Position numbers and translations under genes: made by a program. This document shows, in pieces, positions 23,218 to 36,127 of a stretch of 64,000 nt of DNA. This stretch comes from Patagioenas fasciata. Lineage: Eukaryota; Chordata; Aves; Columbiformes; Columbidae. The notes below the pieces were generated by a model. That model made no database searches and was not told where the DNA came from. It saw nothing but the letters and a program-made list of their open reading frames with translations. The stretch lies in NCBI RefSeq assembly GCF_037038585.1, contig NC_092523.1:34387501-34451500 (forward strand), given 5' to 3'. Position 1 is the first letter of the stretch, and the number at the start of each line of letters is the position of its first letter.

Positions 23218-26189
23218 AAGGGAGACTGAGATGTCTTTCAACACTTGTGTTTTGGGTAGCTGTTTTCTCTGCAACCATATACTTAGCCAGGTTAGCCTTG
23301 TTATTTTCCAAAACCATGCTTGTTAGCTTTATTTATTTTAATGGTCACTTACAAAAGCTATCTTTAATGTCTTAAAATACTTCAATACTTCCAGTGCACC
23401 TGTCTTGTAGACTCAACTAACCATTTTATCCCAGTGATTCAGGCTTCATCTTTATGATAAAACACCTGCTTAAATCTAGTGACTGCTTTTATAAAGAGCA
23501 GTGCTTGTGCTGTAATGCAGATGAATTCATAGCTAAGGCCATTACTATGTTTTCTAGAGCAGAGTCTAGGATGTAGATACTTTTGCATATCACGAATCTG
23601 TGTTCTCATCCTGGGGTCTTGAACTGCAGAGTTCTTTACAGTTAGCAAGATTGCAATGCTCATGTCTAGCTATATATGGGTACAATATATAAAGTAGGCT
23701 TTTAGGCAAGCTCTGGCTGAATCCTGTAGCCTGCAACTTTCATCCTGGAAGAAAACAATTCAACCAAGTAAACAAAGTAAATTATGAAAATTAACACGTA
23801 TTTCTAACCTTAACATTTTCGACAGTAATGAGTACATTGGAACCAACAGATACTATAGGTCAGTGATTTACATCTGTATGCAGTATGTGTTCATTTTAGC
23901 ATGTGTCTAACTGGCTTCAGTATATGAAGAACCAACAGAAGAACAGAAGCATAAGTGGCATACAAAATGGTATTAAGAAAGTTCCTTTTAAAATTGAAAA
24001 GCTGCATTTACTAAACCAATCTCAAATTGTGTTAGCAAGAATATTAGAAATATTTTGTTATGATAGAGCTGGTAGGCAGTTACACTGCATTCTTTTCTAC
24101 TGACTTTCAGGGTAGAGACGGTAACTTTAATGTTGTACTTTTTGAGATTAAATGCTGTATAAAAATAACAACCAAAATCAAGAAGAAACCTTCTGTCAGC
24201 ATAAGAAGTCTTAAGAGATGTACCTAGCAGAGAAGTATGCTGGTGTATATGATGTATTTTGTCCCTGAAATATAACTTGCTCTTTTGGTGCAACTGAATG
24301 TTGTATATCACGCCCAATAACTGAGCAAAGATCATTAATATGCATAAAGATGAAACAGTAATGCAATTTGGCCTTGTGAAAATGCAGTTCACTTCATATT
24401 CCATTATGCAAACTAACTTTGTTGGGTTTCTCTGATTATCACTGAGGCAATCACATATAGAAATATACCTAGGTTTTCAGACGTGGGTGGTGTTTTCAGG
24501 AGCAGAGAAGTGGAGTTGCTGCCATGGCAGTGACTACCTGCTGTGAAAGCTGGCATGCATTTGCCTTCATTCTTGGAACTGCTTCTGTAAAAGCTGTACT
24601 TCTGAGAATGGCAGGAATGAGCTGCTCAGCCAGGAATGCTGCCTTGCCCAGCATAGTGATATGCTCCCTAGAAAAGCTGCCATTGTGTTTAAGAGATGCA
24701 GATTAATAGAAATAAGAATTTTTAGTAAACCATATAATACCAGTTGTCAGTTACTCACTTTACATCACATGAAAATGCAACACACTCTGCATAGTCAAAA
24801 TGAAACAGTGAAAAGAATCTGGTGTGTCAAAAGGTCTGGCATGATTATGGACCTTTTGGACCCACACAGTTAAATTTCAGTCCTACAAAGCTACTGGTTA
24901 TCTGTCTATACATGCTGACCTCCCTCAGTTCATGTTAACTTCACTAGGTATATAGGATATTTGTCTTAACTCTAACATCCAAATAGGCTGATGCTACACA
25001 AGGCAAAACAGGCACAATCTGTGCTCATATGAGTCATTACTTGAGCATAAACAAACACAGATTTTATATTTGTATTCTGAAATGTGCATGTTCTTTAAAA
25101 AATATGGTTTGAATGACATTGTGTTTGAATGTCATTGTGTGGCAGCGATCATTGAAAGCCTTCAGGATTGCTTATTTTCTGTGTGCATCTCTCGTCACTG
25201 GAAACTTGCTGAGGGCTGAAGCTTCTTTGTAAATGTACCTCAGAGATGAGACTGAGAAATAGCAGCTATGCTTGTTTAGAAAATGCTTCGTAATAAAGTT
25301 CTTAGGGTATTAGTACGACTGGAAGGGAGCCATAATTATCTATCTTGACTGAGGAAACTGCTAAACACCTGCAGTGTCAGTATGCTGGTTTATGATGCTA
25401 AATCATAAGCAAGGAATTCTTGGCCATGATTTAAGACAATCAGTGTTTAGAGGTACTTGTCATAAACTTATGACTTCAATAATCCAGTTACATGAGTGGA
25501 GATAAGAAGCCATGGTTAGGGTAGTTTCCAGCTGAGGAAAGTCTCTTCCAGTTTTTATGGCTTTTGCCAATAAAATATATTAATGAAAGATCATGAGTAG
25601 GTGTCTTTGTGATGGATTGACCCCTGTCACTGTATCAGTAATCATAATACAGGGAATCTTGTTGCCCCAGGTTTCTGAAGAAGGAGCTTTCTTCTCATGG
25701 GAGGGAACATGTTGTTACTTTATTATCTTACACCAGCAATACAGAACCCCTGAAGGGAGTTCCTTTTAAGCGGAACTAAGCTTAGCTTAACACTTCAGGG
25801 TTTTTCTAGTGATATTTTACTTTTTGTTTAATTTCTAAGTTTCAAATAAAGATATTTCAACTAAGATTCAAGACTGTTTAGGTTGAAATAATCAGCGAGG
25901 GGGTGACTTACCATTATGCTGAAAGTTGTTTAAAGATTTTTTTTTTTTCTCATCTTTCCTAAACATGTTCCCTGGTGCACGGACAGGTACAATGCATATA
26001 GGAGAAATGCAATATATTAATGATGCTCAGCAAAACCATTTTGTTTGCTAGAAATTGTAATAGTAAAAGCTTTGTGGCATCTTCCTTTTCTGACCCTGAA
26101 CAGCTGCTGTACTACCTGTAAAAAAGGAATTATAGTTCAAATTCTCTGTAATTTCTTACAGCTAAATGTATTTGTCTTCTGTTAAGGCT

Positions 26190-27115
26190 TGGGTCCTTGC
26201 TCTCAAGAGGAGCAGGGGAGAAAGAGTGTTAATTGCTTTAAAGAGAATAATTAAACTCAGAGCTGAAGCTTCATGTTTATTTTCAGCTCATTCTGAGTGT
26301 ACAAGCTCTCTAGCTCTCCCGAAAATGGGGAGGTAAGGGATGAAAAATACAAATCCAAACTCACTCACTGATTTAAAGTAATTAAATTATTCTGGCTTTG
26401 TGATGTTCCAGTCCACGTTGTCATTGCTTTATTAATACATTAAGATTGAGTTCTTTGCGATAGTCTTATGTATTCATACCATACAGAGTACAATGGCATG
26501 AGAAAAAGGGTAAACACTTGCATTGACTAAGGCAATGATTTTACACAGACAGGAACTGGAACAGTATTTGACCTGTAGGATGTTTTCTGTGATCATGCAA
26601 ATCTGTTTGACTAGAACTGTAGCTTTTAATCTCTTTATGGCATAAGACCTAGCATTTTAGGGAAGGAAAAAAAAAAAATGTACTAGTAAAATGTGGTGGA
26701 AGTGATCTGGAATACAAAAGGAACCTTACAATATTACTTTGACAAGTATTTTTCATAACTCCCACATTTAGACTGTTACCATTATGAAAGGTGGGTACTC
26801 AGTGAACGCTTCTCATTGCATTAATGATCCAGATTTTTAAATGGAACTGTACCTGTTTCAAGTGAGTATGTAATGATATTTAAGAGAATTAAATTATCTG
26901 TTTGGAAAAAGACAAACTTATTTCTAAGCATGTTTTAGGATTGCATCAGCTTTCAGTTATGCCACAGCTTTTTATAGCTTGACGAGTGCTAATGATCTCA
27001 TTCTCTTAACCTGTTGATAATAACAACGGAGTCTCTTGATTAACTAGAATGGCAGCTCATAATTGATATGGTAGTTAAAATTAACAGCAGTGCAAGAAGC
27101 TGCTACCCTGTGCTT
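26190..27115. other. Candidate conserved non-coding block (tentative)
   Basis: Two sub-blocks (about 26190-26320 and 26880-27115) have a mixed composition rich in TAATTA/ATTAAT homeodomain-type cores, TTAATTGC and CTTTAAAG motifs, with few homopolymers and no transposon. This resembles vertebrate developmental enhancers in texture, but conservation cannot be judged from a single sequence. Confidence 0.2.
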
Positions 27116-27617
27116 AGTCTTACCTTATAAAACCAAATAACTAGAATAGGATGATAATCTGATTTAAAAAAAAAAAAAAAATCACTGGAGAGTGTTATGA
27201 TAAGGCTGTATACAACTTCTTTAGAAAAAAAAAGTCTGCAGTCTTTATTTTTCACAACACTTTAAAATAAGCAAGGCAGATCCAATACAGACAATGTGAC
27301 CAAAAATACCACCAGTATTTTTACTTCCCTCCGCAAACCATATATAGTGCAGGCAAGAGAAGCACTACTCTTTTCAAGGGTAGCAGAGCTCCCCTGGAAG
27401 GGAAAAGACTGGATAAAGGGAAATTTTATTATCGGCACACTGAGATCTGGATAACTCCTTTAAAGCAGGTAAATGGCTTTAGAGAGCTGAGAAGTACTGT
27501 TTCTTTGGCTGGCTGAGTTTGTTGAGATAGACAGGGAAAGGTGAGTGTGCTGTTACCAGCCCATCAGGTTGACTGCTACTCTGAAGTCCATCCTGTCCTG
27601 TTTCACACCCCACCCAG

Positions 27618-27653
27618 AGCAGAAGAAACCAACAGGCAAGACTTGTCAAATTG
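27618..27653 (+). other. Candidate 36-nt microexon (tentative)
   Basis: A pyrimidine-rich stretch (TCCATCCTGTCCTGTTTCACACC..) ends in CACCCAG at 27617, a good acceptor. A strong donor, TTG|GTAAGAT, follows at 27653/27654. The 36 nt between are open and would encode 12 residues (S-R-R-N-Q-Q-A-R-L-V-K-L) without changing phase. The splice-site match is visible in the sequence; exon status is inference, and such pairs also occur by chance in a window of this size. Confidence 0.2.
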
Positions 27654-30600
27654 GTAAGATACCTGGTTGTATTTCTGTATTTGCTGTAACCTTTGAGATG
27701 CTAAAAATATAAATGTGAAAGTGTAACTTCATGAGAGAGTTTATTAGGATGGAACCAAATTCTTGTTAAAACAGACAAGGCACTATGAGAAGATTTTGTT
27801 ATGGCTAAGCTTCTCCTTTAAGCGTTTTTCTGCCATTGAATGTGCTTTTGACCATCAATTCACTATAGGAAGATGCCATTAAGGAGAGCAGAGACTCTTC
27901 AATAGCTTCCAATAACTGGCAGAAGGGATGTTAACTGCATCATCAGCTATTCAGCTGTAGTCTGAGGATCCTTATAGTGATATGTAAAACAGCATGAAAT
28001 TATGAAAGGCAAATATGGTGGTACCCTTTTACAGTAACTGCAATACTTACAGGTGAGTGGAAGGAGACACTGATTTCTTTTACTGGTGCTGAGAGGAATT
28101 TTCTTACAGGTTAATGATAAACATCAATTAACACAATTCTGAAGTGTGTGAAACTTGAAGGTACTAAAATTAGTGCAACGCTTTTGCAGAGATTCAGAAT
28201 AGATCCTTTTGAGTTTAGCACATCAAACACTGACTTCTCGTCATACAGTTTTCTATACCCTGATCTAGCTACTTATCCAGTTAGGGCTCCTGCCTACCAC
28301 TTAACCAAATGCTAGTTCTAATTCTGGCATCTCCTGTAGGTGGGAGCCCCACCAGTAGAAGAGATTGAGTTGTTTTTCTGTTCTCTTACAAAGTATGTTC
28401 TTAGCAAGCTAGTCTTTCAATAGACTATATATAAATTAAGCTGATGAGTCTCAGAAATATACATATCACTTTGTCTATAGACCTTCAATGAATGCTAAAT
28501 CATTGACAAAGTGTGAAACTGTAAATTTTCATCTAGAAAACTGTGAGTCTGCTCATTCATTTGGAATGTGCAGTGTGTGATTATATAACGTACTGAACAG
28601 GTGATGTCACTGACCAGTAAAAAAAAATACACTTCTGACTGATTTCTGTTTGTAGTATTCCAGATATCAAAGATGAGACCGTACATTTGGCCTAGTGTTT
28701 TTATGGTAGTATTATCAGCATAAATTGCCGTAGTGATTTCCATTTCTGACAGCAAAGTGCTATAAAGTTTTGATACCGAGTTCTAACTGCAGATGAATTT
28801 CAAGAGGAAAAGGGGGAAAAAATCTCTCAAGAAGTAGATGCTAGAGTCTGAGTGCTTGAGATCAGTGTCATCTTTTAGCTCAGATGGAGATCTGCCTAAG
28901 GATGTGGCTAGTAAGGAATGGATGCTTTTCTTAAACATCTAGTGTTCTAAAAGAACATCAGTGTGGGAGAAGCTACAGTGAGTGATAAGAAAATAAATTA
29001 TTCAGTAAAGCTAGCTCTTTAAAAGCTTGGTATTTTATTTGTCAGGCTTTGGCGTCCTTGAATATTCCTTATATTTATCACCAAATGTCAGGTTGCCATC
29101 ATTTAACCTTCTAAACACTGTAGCTTTCAGTTTCTTCAAGGACCACAGTAACAGTTTCAGAGTTCCTTATGAGGAGGTCATACATTTTCATTCAAGCTTT
29201 ATTCTCTCATTGTAGAATGCCTGTTGGAGTTCTTAAGCCAAGAAACTAGCTCTGAATATTTTCCAGCTCTCACTGGAAGTGTTAGAAGGGCAGCTATGTG
29301 CTGTGTTTCTGCAGGTTTCTGACTCTCAGCAGTGTTATCAAAGTGTATACATTACTGCTGTGAAAATCTTCAGATTCTCAAAGCAGATACTTAGAGGCAG
29401 GAGGTCCTGCTGATGGAACCGGGGCACAATTGTGTTATTGGTAGAATATGAGAGGACAAAGATGGAATGGCTATGTTCACGCTCCATACGTTTCATGTAG
29501 GGTCTGATGCTAGTTATTCCTATGCAGGAAATAGGGAGCAAAGAGCTCATGTTAGGAAATACAGTGATTTTTCTTGACCTTCCTATGGGAGACAAAAAGC
29601 TTTATCCCTCTCCATCAGAATTTATCTTCAACTTATTCTAGTTGCTTGGTACATGATCGTTCTCCTATCGTTCACTTGTCCTATGTGATAAGATATGGCT
29701 AATCCATAGATAACAAACCATTTTGGTGTGGCTTTATGTATAACGATTTGCATGCTTTAGGGTAGTACTGAAAGATTCCTCACAACTGTAGTGCAATTGT
29801 CTAGAGTTTCTGCTGGCAAAATGCTTGCAACTGCCTCAAAGATAGTTAACTCTCCTGTAAACTTAGATTTTCAGTTACTGCAGAGAAGTTCAATTTCTCA
29901 GCATTTGGAAAATGATCTTGCATCAGTATGGAATGCTAGACCAAGTTTCACCTGGAGCCTGGGAACACACATATGTCCACCTAGTATTCCCTTGAAAGTG
30001 GTAACTCTCCAGAATCAGAGTAACAACTCTGTTCAGAGTTCTCATCAGTAATTCAATCATAGCTGCTAATTAAGATTAATGTTTTTCTTAAGAGCTGTGA
30101 AAGTTCACACAGCTGCTCAAATTGAACAGAAGTCAAACTCTTGGAATGCAAATCCTGATGCCTTATGAAAACATCTGTAATGCAGAAGGTCTTGACCTTT
30201 CTTTTAATGCATACATTAGATATGACTATTGGTGTAACATCTGTCTTTATCACCTCACCTATTTCTGGTACCAGCTTTCATTAATAAAGGTATATAAAAA
30301 CGTAAAGCAAAACATAAAAAAAATTGAGAAAAAGCCTGAAAATCATGGCCTCTTCTAAATCACTTAAATTTTTTCACATATTGCTTACTATAGTAAGACA
30401 TGAATGTTCACCTGTTCACTTACAAACTTTAGCCACTTCTTTGGAAAATAAACGTCTATGAAGTAGTAAAAGCCTATGCTGATCAAAGTTTAGCTGTGGT
30501 ATTACTGAATGTTGTCCTGAGCTTGCCTGGCACTTTGAAGATTGATTTTATTGTTATTCAGGAGATCAAATGACTAGAATTTAAGGGATTTAATGGAAAG

Positions 30601-33600
30601 TTTTGGAAAACATGCACACACAAAATCACCAAAAAAGCTAAAACCAAGCCTGTCTGATTATTCAACAAGGTACACTTTAAATCTTTGCTGCTTTAAATTT
30701 TTATTTCAGTTAGGAGGACATACTTAAGGATCTGGTGGCATTGCACAGATTTTGAATGATTTTTTTTTTTCCTCAAATTTCTAACTTCTCCCTGAATTCT
30801 AAGTCTGGAAGAGGGAAACTTGCAGTGTTATACAGTGAATTTCTACCTCCCACTTGCTCTTGGAAAATGCTTTACTTGTGCGGAAAAAATCATCACCATA
30901 CTATCACTTTCAAGATTCTTCTCTGTGCTGTGAATCGTGGTTTTCATATTCCTTTCCTTTTAATGGAAATAAATTATTTTCCTTTCAGTTAAAATTGATT
31001 TACCTACATTAACTTTGGGGATTCCATGATCATAATCAGAACAAAAACCTCGAGTATACCTCAAGTACTTATTTTTAATAAACTCTATTAGTAATTAGCT
31101 GTAAGTGAACTTCTGGTGTAGAAGCACTGAAAATAATTGGCCGTGGAATGTGGTTTTCATTGAAATCCACAAAAATATACTGAACAGTGGATGAAACTGA
31201 AATTTTTTTGGTGTTTTCTTAAGACTGACTTACTGCCACTTATTTTCTTGATATCACAGTCCTTAAAAGTAAATTGTCTGACAAGAAACATGTAAACAAG
31301 TGACTGAGATTGGTCGTTAGTAAAAGCCAGCAATTCATTGCATATGCAATACAATTTTCATTCTGAATTCTATTTTTAGTTCTATTTGCATTCCTCTCTC
31401 TTCATACTAGTTATGAAGTTTCATTTTTCCAGTCGTGTAGCAGATTATTCTAGTTGGCAATACTAGATGTTAGGGGAAAGTTCAGCTTCACCCGCTATCT
31501 TTTTATTCTGGCAAAGCTGTGGCCACCCTGCACCAATAAAGCTACAAAATGTTTTTTAACAGAAGAAGAGAATTTTAGGGTTTTTTTTAACTGTTATGGC
31601 TTGTTTCCCATGGTCGTAACTGGATCTTTTAATTTGCAAATAAATTCTGAATGAACTCACAGAGAAATAAGATAAGCTTACAGGCTTACTATTCTGTAAA
31701 TGCACAGAAATCAGAAGATCTAGCCAGGCTTGGACCAATTTGATAGACCAGTGTTTAATAAGTAGGAAGAAATTAATGAATCTGGGTAGAACAAGTGCAT
31801 CCTGAACGCTAGACTGCTTTCTTCAAGACCGTCTCTGGCTGTGGTCCCCAACCTTTAGGGATTTCCTGGCATAACAAAAACGATCCGGAATCATACAGCT
31901 GTGGTTGAAGTCCCAAAGCTGTAATATGGCTGACCTCCTCTTTACTTGGTAATTACTTGTGCCTTTGCAGTGAAAAGGTAGCAGTGTGTTGGAGTCCTGT
32001 TGTTTGCTCTGTTGCTGCCATTAACGAAAGGATCAGTATTTGGGTTTGCACCCTGCTGCCAAATCCAAGGTGAAAAGTGACTGTATACCACTTTTCTCCT
32101 TCCCCTTCTAGAATGCTGAGAAGGGGTGGAGAAAGTGTTTCCTGTTTTCCGTGCATGGTAAAAGGAGGTCTACGGGTTAGAGGTGGGAAGAGAGATAATA
32201 TGCCCTATGTTTTCCTTCTGTGTCCTTAAATTTAGAGTCAGACTCTAGTAGCTTGAGGATTTGCATACTGGAATGGGAAATGGGAGTGCAGCCTACAGTT
32301 TATTGTATTAATGCAGACCGACTATGTGCTCCTAACTGGGAAACTGAATTCTGTGGTTCTCTCTTCACACATTCTCAAAACTCTAAGCTCTTGTTTCATT
32401 TAGGAGCTTGAATATTTCTTCGTTTTTTTTTTTTTTTTTTTCTTGGGACACTGAGTATCCTGGTGACAAATCGGTTATCTAACAAGATGTATCAGGTCCC
32501 AGCTTGGGTTTTTCAGCAAAAATAATTGTTATAATACGGTATGACAGTTTTCAGCTTTCAGAGGGGTGTTTCCTGAGACTCTGGCAAACAATTCCCAAAT
32601 TTTTGAGGCACTTTGGTTTTTAAAACTACAGAATCTGTTACTGTTTTCCAGATACTCTGACACACCTGTCTGTCTTATCTGGTTTTGTTCCAACTGAGGT
32701 TTATTGTATCAGAAAAGTTAAAATACATGTCCTCTAGATACTTAAGGCTTTCTGAGGGAATTCAAAACTGAGTTGGACTTCTGTGATGTAGGTGCTCTTT
32801 TTTTAGCTCTTCAAATGCAGAGAAGATCATACTACCAAGTAACCTATTACATACTCAAACAGTAGTCTTTATTGAAGCTTTTTTCAGCATTGCGGATATC
32901 TAGTGTTACTCCGTCTAATGTCTTACAATTTACCTATTCTAAAAAGACATCTGCTGTGCTGTGTTGTTGGACATTGCCAGGCTTGATTGCTAGCCAAGGC
33001 CTGGTTGTCCTTTAGTCACTGACTGTTTCGTGACTGTATTCCAGAGATGTGATAATCAGCTGCTTCATGCAGCTGAAAAAAGGTAACCCTGACCTTTCCT
33101 ACAAATAGTTAGTGTCAGTTATGCTCCCCACCTACATTGTTTTCTCTACTCTAGAGAGACAAAAAAAAAGAAAACAAACAAACAAAACCCCGCACCAAGC
33201 AACAACAAAACCCCTACACACATCATGCTTTTCCTTATTTTGTTCTGGTCACATAAATAAAACTAGCAGCCCAGTGCCACAATGTTCTGCATAATTCCAG
33301 AGTACTGAATTATATCAGCTGGGAAACTACTTTAGATGTTCATTTTTAGGTATCTTAACTCTTGCATGAATGTTAGGGTACTGATTTCTAAAAGGAAAGG
33401 TTCTTGAAAGAAATCCCAGATGAGGAATGAATCAACTGATGTGTTTTTGTGTAGATGTTGACTTGTTGGTTATTGGCACAACACTTGAAAATTACTATTA
33501 CACCAAACTAAGTATAGTAAAATAGTCCCCTGAATTTCTTTCACTCTGTAGACACTGTCTGGGTAGCTCTGAAGATCCCAACAACATTGTTAATGCCCTT

Positions 33601-35160
33601 CTGAAACTTAGCTTCAGACTGATCTTTCCATAATGCTTCCTTTTCATAATAAGCAAGAAAGGTTTGCTATTTTTTTCTTGAAAAAGTCAGTTGCAAAGGA
33701 TAGAAGTCTGGAAATTGTGATTCTAAATTCCTTTGGCCATGTCCCTTGCCATGTGAGTGGAAGAAACTGGGTACATACAGCTGTACTAAGTGGGTAAATG
33801 ACTTGAAATTTAATATTGCCTCCCAAGTAACTTTTATGTGATTGAAAATTCTGAAGTTGTACTAGGCATTAAATGAAGCCTGGTATAGTATAGAAATCTA
33901 CAGTTTGTAACATTTTTCTGCCTTTGGTGCAGAAGCTATTTATTGAATTTGAGCAGCACTTACTATATTTCAAGCTTATGTTGTTTCGCTTCTCAGAAAT
34001 GGTGGTAAATAGGAGAATTGTATGCAGGATGTTAGTTTTTCAGGTGGAGGAGTTCAGCTGTATATTGAAACAGCTGTGATCATTTGTCTGCACCTTACTA
34101 TTTACTGTGAAGGAGACTGATTAAAATCTTAATCCACTAGATTTATAGTCCTATCTTCTCTGTACCAAGCATTTTTCCAAAGCCAAATATTATTTCTAGA
34201 ACAGATACTGTCTTCCGTTGTCTTCCCTGTGTATATACTCTTCTTCACCTTTACTTTTTTATGAAAAGTCCAATTACATCAACTCTCTCAGCTGCATGGA
34301 CAAGGCAGTTATAAAAATGTAAGCATTGCAAACCAGTTGGATCATCTGATTCAGTGTAGTGCAACGCATGCTGCTTCTTATCTGCTGTATCCTGTCTTTC
34401 CTTGAGGTTAGATAGGTCATTTATTCTGACTAAGGAAGGGGAAATAACATTGAACACCACCTTTGACAGTGAATGGTAAGTGCACAATGCACAACTGTAT
34501 CAACTGGTAGTGTACTGTTCATTGTTGATTTAGCCTGCTAAAATGCTGGGAGACAGGTTGTCAAGTACCAAAGGTGCTTTAGTGTATTGTTTTTACTCTT
34601 TCACTCTTACTTTATTAGTAGGGTAGTCTCATTGGATCTTGACTCCTTAACAAGTGATACTTCTTGTGATAGACTTGTGAGTTCCTCAGCCCAAACCTCA
34701 GATCATCAGTTGGTAGGCAGTATCTGCTTTTAATCTGCATGTGGTGCTGTCCATTAAAATCCTCATCCTGTTTTTTTCCTGCTTAAAAGTATATTAGTTG
34801 CTATGGAAACAACATCAGTGCTATGAGCTTCTAAATCTTGAATACATTTGAGTCGTCTTGTTTTCTTTCCTCTTGTGTGTGAATGCAGTTGTTCTTTGCC
34901 TCCCACACTACATCTGCAGCTTGTTTCAGAAGGTGAGGCTGAGCAAACTTGTCACTGCTACCTTGTTGAAGTTAAATGCTAGGAGATTGTGGGATCTGAG
35001 CATTCTCATAATGGAGGTTCTGATGGCAACTTTTGTGTTTCTGCTGAACTGAGTCTGATTCTATTTGGAGAAATCAAAGATATAAGGTTTTGTGCCAGAG
35101 AGGAATAAATGCCATTATTAATTTAAAGCAAAAACTTGGGCAATTCTTTTTTTTGTTGTA

Positions 35161-35663
35161 TCACAGAATATTTGGGGCTGGAAGGGACCTCTGAAGATTG
35201 CCTGGTCCAACCCCCCTGCTCAAGCAGGGCCACCTAGAGCAAATTGTCCAGGATGACATCTGGAAGGGTTTTTAGTAACTCCCATAACAGAGACTCCAAA
35301 ACTTCTCTGGGCAATCAGTGGCAGTGCTCAGTCACAAAGTGTTTTCTAATGTTCAGACAGACTTTCTCATGTTTCATTTTATACCTATTGTCTCTGGTCC
35401 TGTGACTGGGCAGCACTGGAAGTAACGTGGCTAAGTCTTCTTTACACCCTCCCTTCAGGTGTGTGTGTGCATCAATGAGATTTCCCCCCCAGCTCCCGAG
35501 CTTGCTCTGGGCTAAACAGTCTCAGCTCTCTCAACCATTCCTCACAGGAGAGAAGCTCCAGTCCCTTACTCATCTTTGTGCCCCATTGCTGGACTCCCTA
35601 GTCTCTCAATGCCTCTCTTGTGCAGGGCAGCCCAGAACTAGAGGGGAGGGATTGCATTCTTGT
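35161..35663 (-). mobile_element. Old CR1 LINE 3' fragment, - strand
   Basis: Starts with TCACAGAATATTTGGGGCTGG, then GAAGGGACCTCTGAAGATTGCCTGGTCCAACCCCC, typical of the CR1 3' UTR read on the - strand. It continues through CTCTGGGCAATCAGTGGCAGTG, the CCCTTCAGGTGTG segment and GCCCATTGCTGGACTC, ending near CAGGGCAGCCCAGAACTAG. No intact frame remains. It lies 370 bp from, and in the same orientation as, the large CR1 at 36034-39366, but is a different and older subfamily. Confidence 0.92.
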
Positions 35664-36033
35664 TGGAATATTTCAGCTTTCCCCTCTTTAGTGCTAAGTC
35701 TAGTTTAAGTTTTGATGGTAAATAAAATTCTTAAATATAAGTGGAGTACTTGATGAAAAACTGGCACCAGAATTTCCAAGAATCTTTTTTTTATAATATT
35801 ATACCTACTGCTTTAACACTGTTTAAGACCAAAAATTAAGACAGAATTGAAAATTACTTTGCGGAAAAAAGTAAATGAATGTTGAGTTTAAGAAGCCAAA
35901 ACATAGCTAAAGCTAGAAGGCTGTTGAAGTCTAGATGTCTTGTCACAAAAAGTTGATTTACTTTTTAGGATAAAGGATGTATTTGGCAGATGTTCTGCTA
36001 ATGTTCCAAATGTGTTGTGTTACTCTAAAGAAA
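35664..36033. other. 370-bp spacer between two CR1 copies
   Basis: AT-rich sequence with no recognisable feature. Confidence 0.5.
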
Positions 36034-36127
36034 ATCACAGAATCACACAGAATCACAGAATTGGCTAGGTTGGAAAAGACCTCAGAGATCATCAAGTCCA
36101 ACCCTTGGTCCAACTTCAGCCCATTTA

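Larger units (their letters stand above)
23218..35160. other. 12-kb repeat-poor stretch
   Basis: I recognise no CR1, LTR or coding gene in these 12 kb. It contains homopolymers (A16 at 27166-27181, T19 at 32423-32441), a two-copy 16-bp tandem repeat (TTTGAATG[A/T]CATTGTG at 25108-25123 and 25124-25139), a possible microexon at 27618-27653 and a block that looks non-randomly preserved at about 26190-27115. The open frames up to 138 codons (23988-24404, - strand) have no recognisable domain; that one is low-complexity by composition and lies in AT-rich DNA. Confidence 0.5.

Noticed and set aside
23988-24404. 138-codon - strand open frame
   Set aside because: No recognisable motif and no splice sites at natural positions; length is plausible by chance across 64 kb read in six frames.
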